From: CAZTKP01 sp964614215
GTDB lineage: Bacteria; UBP6; UBA1177
Reading direction: 5' to 3'
Assembly (NCBI GenBank): GCA_964614215.1
Contig: CAZTKP010000165.1
Location: 1-5,651 of the forward strand
DNA length: 5,651 bases
This document shows positions 4,944-5,651 of the stretch, one piece after another (the first letter of the stretch is position 1; each line of letters opens with the position of its first letter). The notes below the pieces were generated by a model that did not search any database, was not told the origin of the DNA, and saw only the letters and a program-made list of their open reading frames with translations. The translations under genes were made by a program, and so were the position numbers.

Positions 4944-5651
4944 CTACATGGTTTCAAAACATCCCATGTCAAAAGAATTGTTCTGCGGTCTGGAAATGCC
5001 TTCAAGGTCATTTTTAATGAAATCAAGCTCAAGAGGAACTGAGTTAATGCAGGGAGAGTTTCTTAATAAATGAAAATTGTCTGTTGAAGAGTTGGTGAAT
5101 TCCGGATCAGAATTGAGATTGCCAGAGCCGGGGAGTGTTCCGGATAACAACTCAATATTATTGTAGTAAGCAGTGACGTTGCCTGAAATAGATTCTCCAT
5201 TGTTGAAAAAGATAATATTGCCTGCAAGAATCGGGTCACTTGATCCATTTGAGCTTAAAGTTTTGGAAGAATTTGTACCGTTTTTTGTAACAGTGTTAAA
5301 AGCGAGCATGGGAAATGAATCTGTCAGATGGAAAACTGAACCAGACTGCTCAGAGTGGTTTGCAGTGAAAAGCGAATTGTAAAGATAAACACTTTCGCTG
5401 TCGACATTAACAAATGAAACCGCTCCACCGGAATCTGCAGAATTCCCTGAGTAGTGATTTCTGTCGGCAATAACTGTTCCTGTATCATTGAGGTAGATCG
5501 CTCCACCGTTTTCTGTTGCAGTATTATTTGAAAATTTGCAATCCAATATTTCAACATCACTGAAATCAGTAATTGCAATAGCTCCGCCATTTTTTCCAGT
5601 GTTGGAAATAAACGCACAGTTTTTAATAAAAAGGTTTTGAGTGCTGAAAAT
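4944..5651 (-). CDS. Right-handed beta-helix surface protein, choice-of-anchor Q type (N-terminus outside window)
   Basis: Seen: an open minus-strand frame from the window edge (5651) to TAG at 4944-4946, giving 235 C-terminal residues. An in-frame TTG at 5546 is not taken as the start because the same repeat pattern continues upstream of it. Counting from the edge, CAFISNTGKNGGAI (12-25), CKFSNNTATENGGAIY (38-53), HYSGNSADSGGAV (66-78) and LFTANHSEQSGSV (94-106) repeat every 26-29 residues. This is the FxxN/GGA(I,L,V) pattern of chlamydial polymorphic outer-membrane protein repeats, which form right-handed parallel beta-helices. The end, SDPEF...FHLLRNSPCINS...LEGISRP...FDMGCFE, matches the SDPxF/SPxID/DIxGxxR/DIGAxE pattern of choice-of-anchor Q proteins. 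The protein stops two residues after CFE, with no membrane segment or sorting tail visible. Inferred: an exported or surface protein; ligand or enzymatic role is unknown. The repeat fold is well supported. Confidence 0.88.
   Translation of the reverse strand: MFSTQNLFIKNCAFISNTGKNGGAIAITDFSDVEILDCKFSNNTATENGGAIYLNDTGTVIADRNHYSGNSADSGGAVSFVNVDSESVYLYNSLFTANHSEQSGSVFHLTDSFPMLAFNTVTKNGTNSSKTLSSNGSSDPILAGNIIFFNNGESISGNVTAYYNNIELLSGTLPGSGNLNSDPEFTNSSTDNFHLLRNSPCINSVPLELDFIKNDLEGISRPQNNSFDMGCFETM
5331..5388 (-). repeat. Intact-gene copy of the direct repeat shared with the upstream spacer
   Basis: This segment of the beta-helix gene encodes one helical rung and is the partner of 4828-4885, 503 bases away in the same orientation. 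Similarity falls off quickly on both sides, so the shared block is about one rung long. A direct repeat this close could support deletion or gene conversion between the copies. Confidence 0.8.

Noticed and set aside
4931..4956. Inverted repeat GTTTTG/CAAAAC near the beta-helix stop as a terminator
   Set aside because: The stem is only six AT-rich pairs with a 14-base loop, and no T run follows, so it is unlikely to terminate transcription.
5544..5546. TTG start at 5546 for the beta-helix protein
   Set aside because: The frame stays open to the window edge and the upstream residues contain another Cys-x-Phe...GGAI repeat of the same period, so this is an internal codon.

Overview
The window reads as chromosomal DNA from an anaerobic, diderm (Gram-negative-type) bacterium of moderate-to-low GC content. 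The anaerobic lifestyle is inferred from a large ATPase of the 2-hydroxyacyl-CoA dehydratase activator family. The diderm envelope is inferred from a lipoprotein and a Chlamydia Pmp-like beta-helix protein. The phylum cannot be settled from this sequence alone.

All three genes lie on the minus strand, so in transcription order they run from high to low coordinates. (1) 5651 to 4944: the C-terminal 235 residues of a right-handed beta-helix surface protein with Pmp-like GGA(I/V) repeats, ending in a 'choice-of-anchor Q'-type C-terminal motif; its start lies outside the window. (2) 4943 to 4758: an AT-rich 186-bp spacer holding a stop-bounded remnant of another beta-helix coding repeat, about 84% identical in DNA to part of gene 1. 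(3) 4757 to 2880: a 625-residue secreted lipoprotein with a long Gly-Asp/Asn-Thr repeat stalk built on 9-bp DNA units, followed by two tandem modules of about 97 residues and Ig-like beta domains. (4) 2879 to 2774: a 106-bp spacer with a strong sigma70-type promoter (TTGACA, 17-bp spacer, TAAAAA) whose -10 box sits inside a CRP/FNR-like palindrome. (5) 2773 to 1: the first 924 residues of a very large activase with two BadF/BadG/BcrA/BcrD-type ATPase domains, a C-x2-C-x3-C segment and a DUF2229-like domain; it runs off the window at position 1.

Genes 1 and 2 look like cell-surface proteins: one a beta-helix, the other a lipid-anchored stalk carrying beta-sandwich modules. The activase has its own promoter and belongs to cytoplasmic anaerobic metabolism, so the window is probably a junction between a surface-protein region and an independently regulated metabolic gene. 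No RNA genes, CRISPR arrays, transposases or complete insertion sequences were seen. I found no complete new biological system; the most interesting points are the beta-helix remnant, the recently expanded 9-bp repeat tract and the palindrome over the activase promoter.
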